64,000 bases of DNA from positions 16-64,015 of the forward strand of contig NZ_FNNJ01000007.1 in NCBI RefSeq assembly GCF_900106565.1, given 5' to 3'. The DNA comes from Lutibacter oricola. GTDB taxonomy: Bacteria; Bacteroidota; Bacteroidia; Flavobacteriales; Flavobacteriaceae. A model generated the notes under the pieces. It was not told the DNA's origin. It saw nothing but the letters and a program-made list of their open reading frames with translations, and did not search any database. Each line of letters begins with the position of its first letter. Position 1 is the stretch's first letter. Position numbers and translations under genes: made by a program. Below, piece by piece: positions 53,586 through 62,674 of the stretch.

Positions 53586-54692
53586 ATGTTTAAAAAACTA
53601 GTTTTTTTTTGTACGTTAACGTTAACAATTGTTGGTTGTACTAAACAACCTAAAAGCTTTAGTATTTCTGGTGAAATTACTTCAGAAAAAAATAGCTACG
53701 CAGTGCTTTCTAAAATTGATAATATTTACGAAAACTCTCAAACAATTATAGATACTTTGCACATAAACAAAAAAGGCGAATTTAATGCTGTATACTTTTT
53801 ACCTTCAGCAATTTATAATCTAAAATTTCAAAACAAAACAATTCAACTTGCTTTAAACAACAATCAGCATCTTAAAATTACAGGAAAAAATACTGATAAT
53901 TTAAAATTTAAAGGCTCTAAAGACACGCAACTACTAGTTGATTATGAAGCTTTTAGAATTGAATCATTAAATAGGTTAGTAAAATCGGTTAGAAAACAAG
54001 TTGCTTCTCTTTCAAAAACAGAAGAAAACGCCAATAAAATTATTGAGTTAAGAGCTCTAGAAATTGAAAATTACACGAAACATATAAATGAGTTAACCGA
54101 ATTTGTAAAAGAAAAAATGGGAACATCAATTGCTGTTTACCCAACTTCAACAAGATGGAAAGGCGAAAATAATTTAGACTTTTATAAACAATTGGTTTCT
54201 AATTTTGAAGATGAACACCCAACTTCTGAAATTACACAACAACTAAATAATAAAGTTAATATACTCGAAAAAACTACTGTTGGCTCAACATTTTCTACAA
54301 TAGATTTACCAAATAACAACGGTGAAATTATTTCTTTAGCAAATGTTAAAAAAACGTACACATTAATTGATTTTTGGGCAAGTTGGTGTCCGCCTTGTAG
54401 AGCAGAAAGCAAATTATTAAATCAAACGTATTTAACGTATAAATCTAAAGGTTTTGAAATTTACGGAGTATCACTAGACAAAAACAAAGAAAGATGGTTA
54501 AAAGCCTTAAAAAAGGACAATAGAGTATGGCCAAACGTTTCTAATTTAAAAGGTTTTAAAACAAGTATTGCCAAAGAATATGGCATAACAGCTTTACCAA
54601 CAAATTATTTAATTGACAGCAGTGGGAAAATTATTGCGGTTGATATTCATGGTAAAAAGTTGAAACAAAAAATAGAAGAACTATTAAATTAA
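53586..54692 (+). CDS. TlpA/AhpC-type thiol:disulfide lipoprotein (CPPC)
   Basis: A 368-aa protein; I start at ATG 53586 (MFKKLVFFCTLTLTIVG), giving a lipobox TIVGC. Residues ~20-110 are a DUF4369-like beta domain (SISGEITSEKNSYAVL), then helices, then a thioredoxin domain with LIDFWASWCPPCRAESKLL (active site CPPC), GVSLDKNKERW and LPTNYLIDSSGKII. It likely acts on envelope disulfides. Its last 4 bp overlap the convergent batE gene. Third TlpA-type redoxin in 4.3 kb. Confidence 0.92.
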   Translation: MFKKLVFFCTLTLTIVGCTKQPKSFSISGEITSEKNSYAVLSKIDNIYENSQTIIDTLHINKKGEFNAVYFLPSAIYNLKFQNKTIQLALNNNQHLKITGKNTDNLKFKGSKDTQLLVDYEAFRIESLNRLVKSVRKQVASLSKTEENANKIIELRALEIENYTKHINELTEFVKEKMGTSIAVYPTSTRWKGENNLDFYKQLVSNFEDEHPTSEITQQLNNKVNILEKTTVGSTFSTIDLPNNNGEIISLANVKKTYTLIDFWASWCPPCRAESKLLNQTYLTYKSKGFEIYGVSLDKNKERWLKALKKDNRVWPNVSNLKGFKTSIAKEYGITALPTNYLIDSSGKIIAVDIHGKKLKQKIEELLN

Positions 54693-55441
54693 ATTTCTTT
54701 TAAATCTTTTGAAGAAATCCATCCAATTTTTCCATCATTTATTTTAATTTTTTTCCAGTTATCTAACTCATCAATAATGGTAACTTTTGTTCCTTCGTGT
54801 AATTCAAAAACTTCTTCACCACTAGCTGTTGGTGCATTTTTAATTTCTGCTTTTGAAGAAAATATAATAGCTGCTTTGTTATTTTTAACAAACGAGTAAT
54901 TCGAATACGCAAAAAACACAGTTATTAACACAATAAAAAATGATAAAATAGCAGTATTAAAAAACAGCAGTTTAGATTTTGTTCCTCCAGAAAAGTAGTA
55001 CAATAAAAATAATAGTGCCATAGTAAATGAAGCTACAACAGCAATTACTGCCCAAGTATCAAAAGACCATTTTTGAATTATATTTTTAGAAAAACGTTGT
55101 AAAAAGGTTTTTGGCAACTCTTCTATAACATCAATTGTCATACGTTTTGCAAACGCCAAATTAGTGGTTGCTTCTGCGTGTGCTGGATCTAATTTTAACG
55201 CTTTTTCGTAATAATAAATAGATGGTGCAACTTTGTTTAGTTTATAATAACAATTGGCTATGTTAAAATATAAATTCGACGATTCTAACCCTTGTTCTTC
55301 AATAGATAAATAAACACCTAAAGATCGCTCAAAATTTTCTTCTTTATAAAACGTATTTGCTTCAGCAAATAACTTATTGGCCTCTTGCGAATAAGCTACC
55401 AAACTAAAAAGTAAAACTACTATGCTAATTAACTTTTTCAT
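54689..55441 (-). CDS. batE: BatE: TPR/SH3 membrane protein
   Basis: A 250-aa protein; start at ATG 55441 (MKKLISIVVLLFSLVAYSQ), 1 bp after the batD stop, rather than the ATG at 55459 inside batD. Signal peptide, three TPR helix pairs (ANTFYKEENFERSLGVYL, SNLYFNIANCYYKLNKV, SIYYYEKALKLDPAHAEA), two membrane helices (WAVIAVVASFTMALLFLLYY, LSFFIVLITVFFAYSNY) and a C-terminal bacterial SH3 domain (HEGTKVTIIDELDNWKKIKI, GWISSKDL). Last gene of the Bat operon. Confidence 0.92.
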   Translation of the reverse strand: MKKLISIVVLLFSLVAYSQEANKLFAEANTFYKEENFERSLGVYLSIEEQGLESSNLYFNIANCYYKLNKVAPSIYYYEKALKLDPAHAEATTNLAFAKRMTIDVIEELPKTFLQRFSKNIIQKWSFDTWAVIAVVASFTMALLFLLYYFSGGTKSKLLFFNTAILSFFIVLITVFFAYSNYSFVKNNKAAIIFSSKAEIKNAPTASGEEVFELHEGTKVTIIDELDNWKKIKINDGKIGWISSKDLKEI

Positions 55442-55442
55442 A

Positions 55443-57227
55443 CTATAAATGCTTGTCAATTTTGGTAATTACTTCTTTTGCTTTTTCAAACTCTTGCTCC
55501 ATCATAACATTTGTTGTTGGTGTATAACGCGCAAAATCACAATCGTTTAAAACATCAATAAACTCTTTAATTGTTGTTGTTTCAACACCTTTATCCCTCA
55601 AGATTTCAGAAATTTTTTCTTTTGAAATATCTGAAGTTTCTACAAGAAGTTTAGCCTTTAAAAAGTTGTGTAATGCTTTTTCTAATGCAATATAAAATTG
55701 CTCTTGATTACCTAATTGTTTTTTTGCTTGAGACAAGTACTTTTTAGCTAATTTATCAGCTTTTCTAATTCTATTTCCAAACACATCTCCAGCTCTTTCT
55801 GCATTTTTTCTACCAATAAAAATTCCTATTGGAATAACTAAAAATGGTAATAACAATAGTAAATAAAACGATTTTGTTTTAAAAAACACACTATTTTCCT
55901 TAGGCTGTAAAGTAGTATCTAAAGCTATAAACCTAAAGTTATTATCTTTTGCAACTACAACTTGTTTATTTACATTAGTAGTTTCATCATTATCAGTATT
56001 TGTAACCGCTGCATTAGGTAATTCTTTTCCTTCAGTAACATTTACGTACATATCTTCTGAAGTAATTGTATTATATTTCTTTTCTTTTGGGTTGAAATAT
56101 GTAAACGAAACTTTTGGTATTTTATACTTTCCTTTATATTGTGGAACCACCGTATAAGAGTCGGAGATTGACCCTCGTAAACCACTTAAAGATGTTGAAA
56201 CTCGCTCTTTATGTTCTGGTGTATATACTTCTAACTCTGAAGGAGTCGTAATTTTTGGAATTTCAAATAGCTTTAAATTTCCTTTTCCTGAAACTTCAAC
56301 CTTTATAGTTGCAGCATCATTTGCTTTTAATACGTTTTTATTAGCCACAACTTTAAAATCAAACTCTCCAACAGCTCCAGTAAAATCGATAGGTTTACCT
56401 TCTTCTGGTAATGCTTTAACATTTACACTTTTTAAACTTGATTGCGCCGAATAGTTAATATTATGTGTAATTGGATTTCCAAAAAAGTCTCCTCTACCTG
56501 TTGGAATTCCTACTGAAAAATCCATTTTTATTGGTTCAATTTTAAGCTTTCCATTACGTTGTGGTATTAAAACTGCACGCTTTAAAATAAGGTATCTATA
56601 ATCTTCTCCGTTATATTTTCCTTTTCTAACATTGCTGTCTTTTACATCTATATCTTGATTCCAAAAACCGTTGTATTGTGGAGATTCTGTAACTCTAAAA
56701 TCGTGCACGCTAATGTTTTCACTAACATATAATTTATAAACCACATAAATACCTTCGCCAACATATGGTTTGGTATTAGAAATTTCGGCTACTAAATGAA
56801 TGTTTTGCTGCGCAACATATAGCGGATTGTTAGGATCTTTTGGAATTTCAACAGCTTTTGTGACTGTTATTTTAATTGGGTTTGAAGTTTCAATTTTCCC
56901 ATCGTACTCTATACTTGCAGGCTGAATAGTAAACTCTCCAACTTTAGTAGGTTGCACAATATAAATATACGATTGCGTGTATGTTGTTTTACCGTTAATC
57001 CACGATTGATTTACTGATGAACTTGGACCTGCCAAAACTTTAAAGTTTGTAAAAGCTGGAGGTTTAAAGTTATCTGCACCTTGTTTGTTAACCGAAAACT
57101 GAACTTTAAAGCGTTGGTTAACACCTAATTTATTTTTACTAACGGCTGTTGTAAACTCAATTTGAGCTAACAACGTTTGCGTAGTAAAAAGTAAAAAACC
57201 GAGTATGTAAATTTTTAAAAATCTCAT
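55443..57227 (-). CDS. batD: BatD (oxygen-tolerance) protein
   Basis: A 594-aa exported membrane protein with N-terminal signal, a large periplasmic Ig-like region (KNKLGVNQRFKVQFSVNKQG, VGEFTIQPASIEYDGK) and one C-terminal membrane helix (FYLLLLLPFLVIPIGIFIG) followed by a basic cytoplasmic tail. The BatD family pattern PIKITVTKAVE and WNQDIDV is present. In Bacteroides the Bat proteins affect aerotolerance; molecular role unclear, probably a partner of the vWA proteins BatA/B. 4 bp after batC. Confidence 0.94.
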   Translation of the reverse strand: MRFLKIYILGFLLFTTQTLLAQIEFTTAVSKNKLGVNQRFKVQFSVNKQGADNFKPPAFTNFKVLAGPSSSVNQSWINGKTTYTQSYIYIVQPTKVGEFTIQPASIEYDGKIETSNPIKITVTKAVEIPKDPNNPLYVAQQNIHLVAEISNTKPYVGEGIYVVYKLYVSENISVHDFRVTESPQYNGFWNQDIDVKDSNVRKGKYNGEDYRYLILKRAVLIPQRNGKLKIEPIKMDFSVGIPTGRGDFFGNPITHNINYSAQSSLKSVNVKALPEEGKPIDFTGAVGEFDFKVVANKNVLKANDAATIKVEVSGKGNLKLFEIPKITTPSELEVYTPEHKERVSTSLSGLRGSISDSYTVVPQYKGKYKIPKVSFTYFNPKEKKYNTITSEDMYVNVTEGKELPNAAVTNTDNDETTNVNKQVVVAKDNNFRFIALDTTLQPKENSVFFKTKSFYLLLLLPFLVIPIGIFIGRKNAERAGDVFGNRIRKADKLAKKYLSQAKKQLGNQEQFYIALEKALHNFLKAKLLVETSDISKEKISEILRDKGVETTTIKEFIDVLNDCDFARYTPTTNVMMEQEFEKAKEVITKIDKHL

Positions 57228-57231
57228 TTGT

Positions 57232-58047
57232 TTACCAGTCTTTTTCTTGTTTTATTTTTTTGCCTTTTGCCTTTTTAGCATTCAGCTTTTTTTGAGTTTT
57301 ATTTTCCTCATTATTCATAGCTTCAAGCAACTGTTTCATTTGCTCTGGTGAAAGCTGATTTGGACGTGGCTGTTGTTTTTCCTTTTCTTTATCCTTTTCA
57401 TCTTTTTTAGGCTCTCCTTTATCGTCTTTCTTATCTTTCTCCTTATCCTTGTCTTTATCTTTTTGATCCTTTTGATCTTTGTCCTTATCCTTGTCGCCCT
57501 TGTCTTTATCTTTATTCTTATCGTCTTTCTTATCCTTATTGTCTTTGTTGTCTTTGTTGTCTTTATTCTTATCGTTTTTATTTTGGTCGTTTTTTTGCTT
57601 CTCTAGAAGTTCTTTTGCCATTGCCAAATTATAACGAGTTTCATCATCATTAGGATTGTTTCTTAACGATTTTTTATAAGCATCTACAGCTTTATCATAC
57701 TGCTTTTCATTCATAAACGTATTACCCATATTGTGGTAAGCCTCTGCTCTACTTTGCTTATCAGTAAATGTTTTTTCAACAACTTCAAACTGAGATACAG
57801 CTTCTTTATTTCTTTTTTGTTGATATATACTATTTCCTAAATTATACGATGCTTTAGGATAATTAGGATTTTTAGACAATGCTTTTTTGTAAGCAATTTC
57901 AGCTTCAGAAAATTTTAATTGATTGTACAATTTATTTCCTTCTCGTACGTGTTCGCGAGCAGCTCTATTTAATTCCTCGGCACTTTGTTTTTGCGCAAAC
58001 AAAAGTGTTGAAAAACCTAAAAACAATATGATTATGTATTTTTTCAA
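57232..58047 (-). CDS. batC: BatC: TPR protein with long Lys/Asp-rich tail
   Basis: A 271-aa exported protein: signal peptide (YIIILFLGFSTLLFAQ), three TPRs at ~25-145 (NKLYNQLKFSEAEIAYKKAL, AYHNMGNTFMNEKQYDKAVD) and then a low-complexity stretch from ~150 to ~228 made almost only of Lys, Asp, Asn and Glu (for example KDNKDNKDNKDKKDD). The end (PNQLSPEQMKQLLEAMNNEE) is helical. The tail is purine-only on the coding strand, which is why the reverse strand shows a long spurious frame. Envelope-associated scaffold in the Bat complex. Confidence 0.93.
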   Translation of the reverse strand: MKKYIIILFLGFSTLLFAQKQSAEELNRAAREHVREGNKLYNQLKFSEAEIAYKKALSKNPNYPKASYNLGNSIYQQKRNKEAVSQFEVVEKTFTDKQSRAEAYHNMGNTFMNEKQYDKAVDAYKKSLRNNPNDDETRYNLAMAKELLEKQKNDQNKNDKNKDNKDNKDNKDKKDDKNKDKDKGDKDKDKDQKDQKDKDKDKEKDKKDDKGEPKKDEKDKEKEKQQPRPNQLSPEQMKQLLEAMNNEENKTQKKLNAKKAKGKKIKQEKDW

Positions 58048-58053
58048 GTCTTC

Positions 58054-59091
58054 TTATTTTTTTTGATTAAATAAATTCAATTTCTGAATCCAAGTTGTTT
58101 TCTTTTCAAGTAATAATACATCAATTAACAACAACAACAATCCTATACCTATAAACCACTGAAACTGATCTTTATAATCGGAAAATTGTTTGGTTTCAAA
58201 TTCGCTTTTTTCAGCTTTCACCAATATTTCTTCAACAATATCTATAGTTTCTTTAGTTTTATTTCCATTTATATATTTACCATTCCCTTCGGAAGCAATA
58301 TCTTTTAATACTGCTGGATTCATTTTAGTAATTACAACTTCGCCTTTACTATCTTTTTTATATGAAATTCCACTACCAATGCTTTTAATTGGAATTGGAG
58401 ATCCTTCTGCAGTACCAATACCAATAGTGTATGTTTTAATTCCTTCTTTAGTAGCCTGTTGCGCTAATGCTAATGTGTTTTCTTCGTGATCTTCACCATC
58501 AGACACTACAAACAAAAAGCGATTGGTTTGTTCATCATTATCAAAATAAGTAATAGCACGTTCAATAGCTTCATTAATTGCAGTTCCTTGGCTAGAAACC
58601 ATATCTGGATTTGCATTTTGAAGAAACATTTTTGCTGCAGCGTGATCTGTTGTAATTGGTAATAAAGGATATGAATTACCGGCATAAATTATAATTCCAA
58701 TTCTATCGCTACCTAACTTATCTATAATTTTTGTTACTACTTGTTTTGCTTTTTCTAACCTACTTGGAGCAATATCTTCCGCCAACATACTTTTAGAAAC
58801 ATCTAAAGCAAAAACAATATCAACTCCCTGTCTTTTTACAGTTTCTAATTTTGTTCCCATTTTAGGGTTCGCTAATGATATAACTAAAAAAGCAAGCCCT
58901 AAACAAATAACAATAATTTTTAAAAACGATTTAAATGTAGATTTTTCAGGACTTAATTTATCTAACAAAGCAGCATCTGCAAATTGCTTTTGTTTTCTTT
59001 TTTTCCACCAGAAAACCAACAAAAACACTGTAAGTATTACAGGTATAATTGCCAAATAAATAAAATATGTTGGTTCTTCTATTTGATACAT
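58054..59091 (-). CDS. batB: BatB: vWA-domain membrane protein
   Basis: A 345-aa membrane protein with two N-terminal helices (YLAIIPVILTVFLLVFWW, FLKIIVICLGLAFLVISL) before the vWA domain and a C-terminal helix (WFIGIGLLLLLIDVLLL). The MIDAS motif DVSKSM lies in DIVFALDVSKSMLAEDIAPS, completed by VVSDGEDHE. vWA proteins of this type act with MoxR ATPases in protein complex assembly. 1 bp after batA. Confidence 0.95.
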   Translation of the reverse strand: MYQIEEPTYFIYLAIIPVILTVFLLVFWWKKRKQKQFADAALLDKLSPEKSTFKSFLKIIVICLGLAFLVISLANPKMGTKLETVKRQGVDIVFALDVSKSMLAEDIAPSRLEKAKQVVTKIIDKLGSDRIGIIIYAGNSYPLLPITTDHAAAKMFLQNANPDMVSSQGTAINEAIERAITYFDNDEQTNRFLFVVSDGEDHEENTLALAQQATKEGIKTYTIGIGTAEGSPIPIKSIGSGISYKKDSKGEVVITKMNPAVLKDIASEGNGKYINGNKTKETIDIVEEILVKAEKSEFETKQFSDYKDQFQWFIGIGLLLLLIDVLLLEKKTTWIQKLNLFNQKK

Positions 59092-59092
59092 A

Positions 59093-60097
59093 TTAAATAA
59101 AACTTTTAAATATTGTGTGTTTTAACAGCATTTCAATTAACACCAACAATCCAGCTATTAATACTAAAAAACGGTATTTTTCGTGATAGTTATAATACTT
59201 AAACTCTTCAATTTCTGTTTTTTCGAGTTTATTAATTTCTTCGTAAATAGCTTTTAATTTAGTGTTGCTAGTTGCTCTAAAATATTTTCCTTCAGTTTGT
59301 TCGGCTATATATTTTAATAATGCTTCATCTATTTCTACCTGCGATGGTCTAAACATTAATTTGCCTGTTCTTGGGTCTTGTGCATACGGAAAAGATGCCG
59401 TTCCATTGGTTCCCAAACCAATTGTATACACTTTAATATCTAAACCTACAGCTAGTTCTGTTGCCGTTTTTGGATCTACAAAACCTGTATTATTTACTCC
59501 ATCGGTTAATAAAATAATAACCTTACTTTTTGCTTTACTTTCTTTTAGTCTGTTTACGGCAGACCCTAATCCCATTCCAATTGCAGTACCGCCTTCAAGA
59601 TCTCCCCATTTTAATTTAGAAATTGTATTTCTAACAATACGTTTATCGCTTGTAATAGGTGTTTGTGTAAAACTTTCACCTGCATAAACTACAATTCCAA
59701 TTCTATCATTTGGACGTTGATTTACAAATTGTGTAGCTACTTTTTTTAATGATTCCAACCTATTTGGTTTTAAATCGGTAGCCAACATACTTGCTGAAAC
59801 ATCAATTGCCATAACAATATCAATTCCTTTATTGGTTTTTGTTCTAGAACTTACTTGAACATTTCTAGGACGTGCCAAAGCAATTATTAACAATGCAATA
59901 GCTGCTAGCCTTAACACATATAACAACGGTTTTAATTTTGCTAATATAGATGGCTCTGCCAGAAATCCTTTTGCACTACTTATTGTTAAAGACGAGCTGT
60001 TTGTGTTACGCTTTAAAAAGTACCATAGCACTAAAAGCGGCAATACTAATAGTAGCCATAAAAAGTGCGGATGCATAAATTCGAAATTCTCTAACAT
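59093..60097 (-). CDS. batA: BatA: vWA-domain membrane protein
   Basis: A 334-aa membrane protein with the same layout as BatB: N-terminal helices (FLWLLLVLPLLVLWYFL, YVLRLAAIALLIIALARP), vWA domain with MIDAS DVSASM in IVMAIDVSASMLATDL, LLTDGVNNTG, and a C-terminal helix (FLVLIAGLLVLIEMLL). BatA and BatB clearly are paralogues from duplication. Two bp downstream of the accessory membrane protein gene, in the MoxR/Bat operon. Confidence 0.95.
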   Translation of the reverse strand: MLENFEFMHPHFLWLLLVLPLLVLWYFLKRNTNSSSLTISSAKGFLAEPSILAKLKPLLYVLRLAAIALLIIALARPRNVQVSSRTKTNKGIDIVMAIDVSASMLATDLKPNRLESLKKVATQFVNQRPNDRIGIVVYAGESFTQTPITSDKRIVRNTISKLKWGDLEGGTAIGMGLGSAVNRLKESKAKSKVIILLTDGVNNTGFVDPKTATELAVGLDIKVYTIGLGTNGTASFPYAQDPRTGKLMFRPSQVEIDEALLKYIAEQTEGKYFRATSNTKLKAIYEEINKLEKTEIEEFKYYNYHEKYRFLVLIAGLLVLIEMLLKHTIFKSFI

Positions 60098-60099
60098 AT

Positions 60100-61701
60100 T
60101 TATCTATTTATGGAAACTGATTTTAGTATTCTATCTTTAACTTCTGCAGCCGATTTATCATTATCTAAATGAACAACAGACACTTGTTGCAAAGCATTTT
60201 TATCTGCATAAATTACCATGTTAATTTTGTACGAAGCTTCTTTTTGAGTCAACTCGTTTTTCGATTTAAAATTGGCAGTTACTTCTCTTCCTTCAATTCC
60301 GTTAAAGTCAATTTTTTCAGTTTTTACATTTGTAACCTTACTGCCAATAGCAGCTTCAACTTGTGCAATACTTCCTTGAACTGCTCCTTCAAAATTTAAA
60401 TTATCCATTTCTGAAATAAAATTGATAGTTGACAATCCAATATAAAAGTCACCAACCATTGAACCATACTCAAAATGAGCAAAATCTCCAATACTTGTAA
60501 CTCCATTATCAGGTAAATTAACCGATTTTACTTCTAAAATTTCAGGTGTTTGAATAACAACAGGTGGATTTCCGTACGAAGAAGTGTACCATTGTTTGCT
60601 CATCATTTCTGAAGTAGTAGCTCCAATAAAATTCTCTTTTATATATTGATATCCAAAATAGCCTAAAGTTCCAAAAAGCAATGTTAACACTCCAATAGCA
60701 ATTAGAATATATTTTAAAATATTGTTCTTTTTCTTAACAGGTGCTACTGGTATTTCAAAATTATTTTCTGTTGAAGTACCACTTGCTGCTTGCATTTCTT
60801 TTCGTTTAGCTAATACAGCTGTTTGAGTATCTTTTAAAATATCTTCAATAATTAACCTATCTCCATTAATCTCGTTTGCTTCAGGTTTCGATTTTGCAAA
60901 CTTTACTAAATCGGCACTTTGTAAAATTGTTTTTAATTGTTTTAAGGTTTCTTTTGAAATGCCCAACTTACTCGATTCGTTAAAATCTGTAATTGTTTCT
61001 AACAACTCGTTAGTTGTAGATTCTAATGCTGGAATTTTTATATCCTTCTCTATATATGTTCTAACAATATCGGTTAATTCAGAATAGTAAATTTTTATTT
61101 TATTTTGTTTCACTAATTCTTTAGCATCCAACTCTTTTAAACGCTGTAAAGCTTCTTGAATTGGCGGAATTTGAATTTTAACCTTTGGTTTTTTCTCTTT
61201 CTTTCTGAAGATTAAATACAATCCTAGAATAAGTAGTAAAACAACTGGAATAATCCACCATAACCAAGGTTTATAATCGTCAAAAGTTTTAGGTTCTCTT
61301 TTAATCGATTTTATTTCATACATTTTCTGCTTGGTAGTATCTACCTTTACAGTTGCAACGTTTATTAATAAAGAATCGGCTAAAAACTTTTTGTTATTTA
61401 TTACTATTTCTTGCTGTGGAATAACATAAACACCACTATCAAAACTAGTAATTAAGTATTTTTTTTCAAGTCTGTTTTTAATAGTATCTACTGGTAAATC
61501 TTCAACAACTTCAACCTTACCTAAACTATCTAATTGTAGTTTAGAAAACAGCACATTTTTTATTTCACTTACAGAAATTTTGTATTCTATTTGTTCACCA
61601 ATTTTTATCGCAGTAGTATCAACTTCAACAGAAATTGGACTTTGTTGTGCATAGGTTATAAAACCGATAAAAAACAGTATGTAAACTAAGTTTTTTTTCA
61701 T
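60100..61701 (-). CDS. Membrane-anchored protein of the MoxR/Bat operon
   Basis: A 533-aa protein: signal peptide (LVYILFFIGFITYAQ), a BatD-like periplasmic region (IEYKISVSEIKNVLFSKLQL), one membrane helix at ~150-168 (WWIIPVVLLLILGLYLIF), a basic cytoplasmic helical part (PPIQEALQRLKELDAKELVK, DUF4381-like) and a second membrane helix at ~335-355 (ILIAIGVLTLLFGTLGYFGY). The extra ~180 residues beyond it make the protein longer than its usual operon counterparts and have no family I can name. It lies between the DUF58 gene and batA and must work with them. Confidence 0.78.
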   Translation of the reverse strand: MKKNLVYILFFIGFITYAQQSPISVEVDTTAIKIGEQIEYKISVSEIKNVLFSKLQLDSLGKVEVVEDLPVDTIKNRLEKKYLITSFDSGVYVIPQQEIVINNKKFLADSLLINVATVKVDTTKQKMYEIKSIKREPKTFDDYKPWLWWIIPVVLLLILGLYLIFRKKEKKPKVKIQIPPIQEALQRLKELDAKELVKQNKIKIYYSELTDIVRTYIEKDIKIPALESTTNELLETITDFNESSKLGISKETLKQLKTILQSADLVKFAKSKPEANEINGDRLIIEDILKDTQTAVLAKRKEMQAASGTSTENNFEIPVAPVKKKNNILKYILIAIGVLTLLFGTLGYFGYQYIKENFIGATTSEMMSKQWYTSSYGNPPVVIQTPEILEVKSVNLPDNGVTSIGDFAHFEYGSMVGDFYIGLSTINFISEMDNLNFEGAVQGSIAQVEAAIGSKVTNVKTEKIDFNGIEGREVTANFKSKNELTQKEASYKINMVIYADKNALQQVSVVHLDNDKSAAEVKDRILKSVSINR

Positions 61702-61714
61702 TAAAAATTCTTTT

Positions 61715-62587
61715 CTATCTAGATCCTTTGTTTTTAAAGTATCCTAATAATTTTTTAACATAGCTCTCATCAATTCTTGTACTTATAGTACCTGCACCAC
61801 TATGGCTAAACGTTTTTTGAAAATAATCTACATTACTTAAGTAATACTTGTTGTAGCTATTTCTTACTTTTTTTGAAGAAGTATTTACCAAAATAGTTTT
61901 ACCAGTTTCAGCATCTAACATTGGTACCATTCCTAAGTTTGGAATTTCTACATCGTGTTTATCAAAAATTCTAATTCCTGTTAAATCGTGTTTTCTACCA
62001 ACTATTTTTAAAGTTTGCTCGTAATTAGTATCCATAAAATCGGATAACATAAAAACAATTGCTTTTTTCTTCATAACGCTAGACAAATATTTTAGCGCCA
62101 TATTAATATCTGTTTCTGTGCTTTTAGGTTTAAACTCAATAAGCTCTCTAATTATTCTAAGTACGTGGCTTTTCCCTTTTTTAGGAGGAATAAACAATTC
62201 AATTTCATTAGAAAACAACAATAAACCTACTTTATCATTATTTTGAATTGCTGAAAATGCCAACGTTGCAGCTATTTCAGTAATAGTATCTCGTTTAAAT
62301 TGTTGAGTTGTACCAAACAATTCCGAACCACTAATATCAACCATTAACATCATAGTCAATTCGCGTTCTTCTTCAAAAACTTTTACATAAGGCTCGTTAT
62401 AACGCGCAGTAACATTCCAGTCAATTGCTCTAACATCATCTCCGTATTGATATTGTCGAACTTCAGAAAAAGTCATACCTCGCCCTTTAAACGAACTGTG
62501 ATATTCGCCTGAAAAAATATGATCAGACAAACGACGAGTCTTAATCTCTATTTTACGAACTTTTTTTAGTATTTCTTTGGTATCCAT
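61715..62587 (-). CDS. DUF58 domain protein
   Basis: A 290-aa cytosolic protein with the DUF58 signature YHSSFKGRGMTFSEVRQYQY then GDDVRAIDWNVTAR, and a vWA-like metal site DISGSE in MLMVDISGSELFG. DUF58 proteins accompany MoxR ATPases in nearly all phyla and probably are vWA-type adaptors. 14 bp upstream of the accessory membrane-protein gene; follows moxR after an 87-bp gap with low-complexity repeats. Confidence 0.93.
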   Translation of the reverse strand: MDTKEILKKVRKIEIKTRRLSDHIFSGEYHSSFKGRGMTFSEVRQYQYGDDVRAIDWNVTARYNEPYVKVFEEERELTMMLMVDISGSELFGTTQQFKRDTITEIAATLAFSAIQNNDKVGLLLFSNEIELFIPPKKGKSHVLRIIRELIEFKPKSTETDINMALKYLSSVMKKKAIVFMLSDFMDTNYEQTLKIVGRKHDLTGIRIFDKHDVEIPNLGMVPMLDAETGKTILVNTSSKKVRNSYNKYYLSNVDYFQKTFSHSGAGTISTRIDESYVKKLLGYFKNKGSR

Positions 62588-62599
62588 ATATTTAATTGG

Positions 62600-62674
62600 C
62601 AGTTAGCTGTTGGTGGTTAACAGTTAGCACAGAATTAAAAAAACTGTGAACTGAAAACTAAAAACTGAGAACTG
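62600..62674. repeat. Degenerate AACTG-rich repeat between moxR and DUF58 gene
   Basis: The gap holds many copies of AACTG/CAGTT (for example GTGAACTGAAAACTAAAAAC and TTAACAGTTAGCAC), with partly self-complementary ends; it looks like low-complexity expansion of one pentamer. Confidence 0.5.

Noticed and set aside
57373..57606. Plus-strand hydrophobic 77-codon ORF
   Set aside because: Antisense of the Lys/Asp-rich tail of batC; Phe/Leu/Ile/Val content is a mirror of the purine-only codons.
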